Below are positions 61,751 to 64,000 of a DNA stretch of 64,000 bases, piece after piece (the first letter of the stretch is position 1; every line of letters begins with the position of its first letter). Origin of the DNA: Rubripirellula amarantea. GTDB lineage: Bacteria; Planctomycetota; Planctomycetia; Pirellulales; Pirellulaceae. Position numbers and translations under genes: made by a program. The notes under the pieces are model-generated. The model was not told where the DNA came from and ran no database searches. It saw only the letters and a list, made by a program, of their open reading frames with translations. Where the stretch lies: assembly GCF_007859865.1 (NCBI RefSeq), contig NZ_SJPI01000004.1, forward strand, positions 1 through 64,000, in the 5' to 3' direction.

Positions 61751-62260
61751 ATGGACACGCATCAACTTAAGTTCATCCTTGAAGAACTGCGTTTTTCCGC
61801 TGCACTACCGGATGAGATGTTACAACAGATTGCCTGCATTTCGTCGCTTCAAACCTTTGCCATTGGTTCATTAGTGTTTCGTGAAAGTGCGATCGTCCGT
61901 GATCTGTTTTTAGTTCGACGTGGGCGTTTGGCCTTGGAGATGCTTGTTCCTCAACGCGGGGCAGTGCGCATCGTAACGATCGGCCCCGGCGAGATGGCGG
62001 GCTGGTCGGCGTTGTTGAGCGAGGGACGTATGACGGCAAGCGCAATCGCGATCGAAGAGGTGGAGGCTGTGGTTGCTCCGGCCAAGCAACTTCACGACCT
62101 ATGCGAAGCGAATCATGAGTTCGGCTATCGGTTGATGCATCAAATGGCAGATGCGCTTTCCAAACGCTTGGTTGCGACAAGGTTGCAAATGCTTGACCTG
62201 TTCGCGGACCACACCAGCACGAGCAATGCAACCTCCGGCAAACCGATGAGCGACGCATGA
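61751..62260 (+). CDS. Cyclic-nucleotide-binding-domain protein lacking a DNA-binding domain
   Basis: A 169-residue protein starting at the Met at 61751 (MDTHQLKFILEEL). Residues about 10-135 form the Crp-type effector domain (FRESAIVRDLFLVRRGRLALEM, GPGEMAGWSALLSEGR), followed by the dimerisation helix. No helix-turn-helix follows; it ends LDLFADHTST...SDA. Such short Crp-like genes commonly precede group 3b hydrogenase operons. The Arg and Glu of the phosphate-binding cassette are not clearly conserved, so cAMP binding is uncertain. It overlaps the next gene by 4 bp. Confidence 0.85.
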   Translation: MDTHQLKFILEELRFSAALPDEMLQQIACISSLQTFAIGSLVFRESAIVRDLFLVRRGRLALEMLVPQRGAVRIVTIGPGEMAGWSALLSEGRMTASAIAIEEVEAVVAPAKQLHDLCEANHEFGYRLMHQMADALSKRLVATRLQMLDLFADHTSTSNATSGKPMSDA

Positions 62261-63378
62261 CGACGCAGAACGACCGACGACATGACCGGCGGTTTTTGAG
62301 CAAAGCGAGCTTCGGTGATCTCTTCGCGCTGCTGCGGCAGCAAGGTTACACCGTGATCGGCCCCACGATCGATCAACAAGCCATCGTCTACGCTGAAATA
62401 CAATCCGCTGATGACCTACCACGTGGATGGACCGACGATCAATCGCCGGGACAGTATCGCTTGAAACAGCGCGACGATGACGCTCTTTTCGGCTACGTCG
62501 TGGGACCACACTCGTGGAAACAGTTTTTATTCCCACCCCGAGCTGTGCTATCGGAAGCTGACAAAACCGACGAAGGCTGGCAGTTTTCTAGCATAGAGGA
62601 CGATCCGCCAAAGTACGCCTTCTTAGGAGTGCGTGCCTGTGAACTGGCCGCGATGCGAGTGCAAGATCGGGTCTTTCTTTCGGGAGCCTACGTCGATCCC
62701 ATCTACCAAGGGCGTCGCAATAACACATTGATCGTTGCGGTAAATTGCACACAGGCCGCTTCGACATGCTTCTGTACCTCGATGAACACGGGTCCCGAAT
62801 GCACTAGCGGTTTCGATCTAGCGCTAACTGAATTGCCCGACGGTTTCGTCGTTGAATCGGCCACCACGGATGGCGCCGAGATCGCTGCTGCTCTAAGAAC
62901 CCACGAAGTGACAATCGAGCAACTGCGATCGGCTCAAACCGCTCGGCAACAAGCCGTCGTTCAGATCACTCGCAAACTAGACACAACCAACATTTGCGAC
63001 ACATTGATGTCGAACCTGGACCACCCTCGATGGGACGAAGTCGCCGAGCGATGCCTTTCCTGTACTAATTGCACCATGGTTTGCCCGACATGCTTTTGCA
63101 GTAGTGTCACTGAGGTCAGCGACCTCGCCGGTGAACATGTGCAGCGTGAGCGAACGTGGGATTCGTGTTTCAATGTCGACTTTAGCTACATGAACGGTGG
63201 CAATGTTCGCGACAATGTTCGATCGCGATACCGTCAATGGTTGACCCACAAACTGGCTTCATGGATCGACCAATTCGACACATCGGGCTGTGTTGGTTGC
63301 GGTCGCTGCATCACGTGGTGTCCCGTCGGCATCGACCTGACTGAAGAAGTAGCCGCCATTCGCGGAGAAACCTCGTGA
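62257..63378 (+). CDS. 4Fe-4S protein, hydrogenase beta-subunit (HydB/AsrA)-like
   Basis: A 373-residue cytosolic iron-sulfur protein. Two clusters are marked by [16 protein letters not shown] (about 266-281) and [14 protein letters not shown] (about 345-358). The N-terminal part ([49 protein letters not shown]) matches the beta subunit of sulfhydrogenase or group 3b NiFe hydrogenase and anaerobic sulfite reductase A. It transfers electrons between the flavin subunit and the small subunit. The ATG overlaps the preceding stop, and its own stop overlaps the next GTG start, so the genes are tightly co-translated. Confidence 0.9.
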   Translation: MTTQNDRRHDRRFLSKASFGDLFALLRQQGYTVIGPTIDQQAIVYAEIQSADDLPRGWTDDQSPGQYRLKQRDDDALFGYVVGPHSWKQFLFPPRAVLSEADKTDEGWQFSSIEDDPPKYAFLGVRACELAAMRVQDRVFLSGAYVDPIYQGRRNNTLIVAVNCTQAASTCFCTSMNTGPECTSGFDLALTELPDGFVVESATTDGAEIAAALRTHEVTIEQLRSAQTARQQAVVQITRKLDTTNICDTLMSNLDHPRWDEVAERCLSCTNCTMVCPTCFCSSVTEVSDLAGEHVQRERTWDSCFNVDFSYMNGGNVRDNVRSRYRQWLTHKLASWIDQFDTSGCVGCGRCITWCPVGIDLTEEVAAIRGETS

Positions 63379-64000
63379 GCCTTCAATCAACTCATCTACC
63401 GAACATCAATTCGGGTGCCAATCCTTGGCAAACTCACACGGTTTCGATCCGGAGCATTCGGCAAGAGATCGACGGTGTAGCGACGTACGATCTGACGTTT
63501 CGAGATGCAGCATTGCAGGAATCGTATCGGTTTGCACCCGGGCAATTCAACATGCTGTACTTGCCTAGCGCGGGGGAGATAGCGATTTCGATAAGCGACG
63601 ATCCGAAACGCACCGACAGCCTTGCGCACACGATCCGCGTCGCTGGAAATGTGACGCGATCGTTGGCGGGCATGAGCGTCGGTCAGACACTTGGATTAAG
63701 AGGACCATTTGGAACAAGCTGGCCAATGGCCCAAAGCGTTGGACGAGATGTTGTGATTGTCGCCGGAGGAATCGGACTGGCACCACTACGTCCTGTTATC
63801 CACACTCTGCTAAACGAAAGACGTCAGTTCGGTCGTTTAAACCTACTGTATGGAGCCCGCTCGCCTGACACGATTCTGTACCATGATCAGTACGATGATT
63901 GGACGCGCCGCGGACTGATTATCCATACCACGGTCGACCGATCGCAGGCGGGATGGTTAGGAAATGTTGGCGTGGTGACGACATTGCTGGAACAATTGCG
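63375..64000 (+). CDS. FAD/NAD(P)-binding hydrogenase gamma-subunit (HydG/AsrB)-like, cut by window end
   Basis: A partial gene of at least 208 codons with a GTG start at 63375 that overlaps the previous stop (GTGA). It is incomplete at 64000. A flavin-binding beta barrel ([24 protein letters not shown]) is followed by the NAD-binding motif [21 protein letters not shown] and [22 protein letters not shown]. This ferredoxin-NADP-reductase-like fold matches the gamma subunit of group 3b hydrogenases and sulfite reductase B. The delta and alpha (NiFe) subunits are expected beyond the window. Confidence 0.88.
   Translation, partial: MSLQSTHLPNINSGANPWQTHTVSIRSIRQEIDGVATYDLTFRDAALQESYRFAPGQFNMLYLPSAGEIAISISDDPKRTDSLAHTIRVAGNVTRSLAGMSVGQTLGLRGPFGTSWPMAQSVGRDVVIVAGGIGLAPLRPVIHTLLNERRQFGRLNLLYGARSPDTILYHDQYDDWTRRGLIIHTTVDRSQAGWLGNVGVVTTLLEQL

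Noticed and set aside
1-64000. tRNA, rRNA, CRISPR or insertion-sequence transposase
   Set aside because: No T-arm-like motifs with acceptor stems, rRNA blocks, spaced identical repeats or transposase domains were seen. A tRNAscan/Infernal run would be decisive.

Overview
The window looks like chromosomal DNA of a planctomycete close to the Pirellulaceae (Rhodopirellula type). This rests on the gene families: a large PVC-type cytochrome c protein, paired Tat-exported Gfo/Idh/MocA oxidoreductases, a sulfatase, PIG-L and CehA-type hydrolases, and several planctomycete-style secreted esterases and beta-propellers. No rRNA, tRNA or CRISPR was seen.

Layout. (1) 1-2582 is the edge of an integron-type gene-cassette array read on the minus strand. 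Five attC-like hairpins spaced 435-607 bp apart separate small orphan genes. No integrase gene is visible, so within the window it is a CALIN (attC cluster lacking an integrase). (2) 2826-19313 is a catabolic and secreted-enzyme region: di-heme protein, oxidoreductase, PIG-L deacetylase, acetyl-xylan-esterase-like hydrolase, PHP metallohydrolase, beta-helix protein and an esterase/SMP-30 fusion. (3) 19467-25778 is a translationally coupled signalling operon: a KaiC-like double ATPase and two hybrid histidine kinases. It is followed by MgtC-like and CorC-like membrane proteins and an Anbu/transglutaminase pair (25816-29183). (4) 30254-34468 holds a second Gfo/Idh oxidoreductase, a conserved unknown protein and a sulfatase. 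(5) 35111-64000 is a stress and low-energy survival island: NhaA, nitronate monooxygenase, Rnk-like and HPF-like proteins, a PAS kinase with an NtrC-type activator, a glutathione-reductase-like flavoprotein, AI-2E permease, YqaE, MscS, baeRF3, a phosphatase, a glutaredoxin-CcdA fusion, a Ca-type P-ATPase, a dihydroorotate-dehydrogenase-like protein, PEP synthase, and the start of a group 3b NiFe-hydrogenase-like operon cut by the window end.

The main finding is that nine genes of region 5 are preceded, 42-120 bp upstream of their start codons, by -24/-12 sigma-54 promoter sequences (NGGNNN-N5-TTGCR). Two weaker matches add to these. The only sigma-54 activator in the window, with its PAS kinase, sits in the middle of the set. 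I infer that the island is a sigma-54 regulon, controlled by that two-component pair, for ion homeostasis, translation hibernation, redox balance and anaerobic metabolism.

A second pattern is a scatter of short tandem repeats (14-18 bp units, 2.5-5 copies), mostly intergenic. All positions and motif matches were read by eye. No alignment, structure prediction or database search was run.
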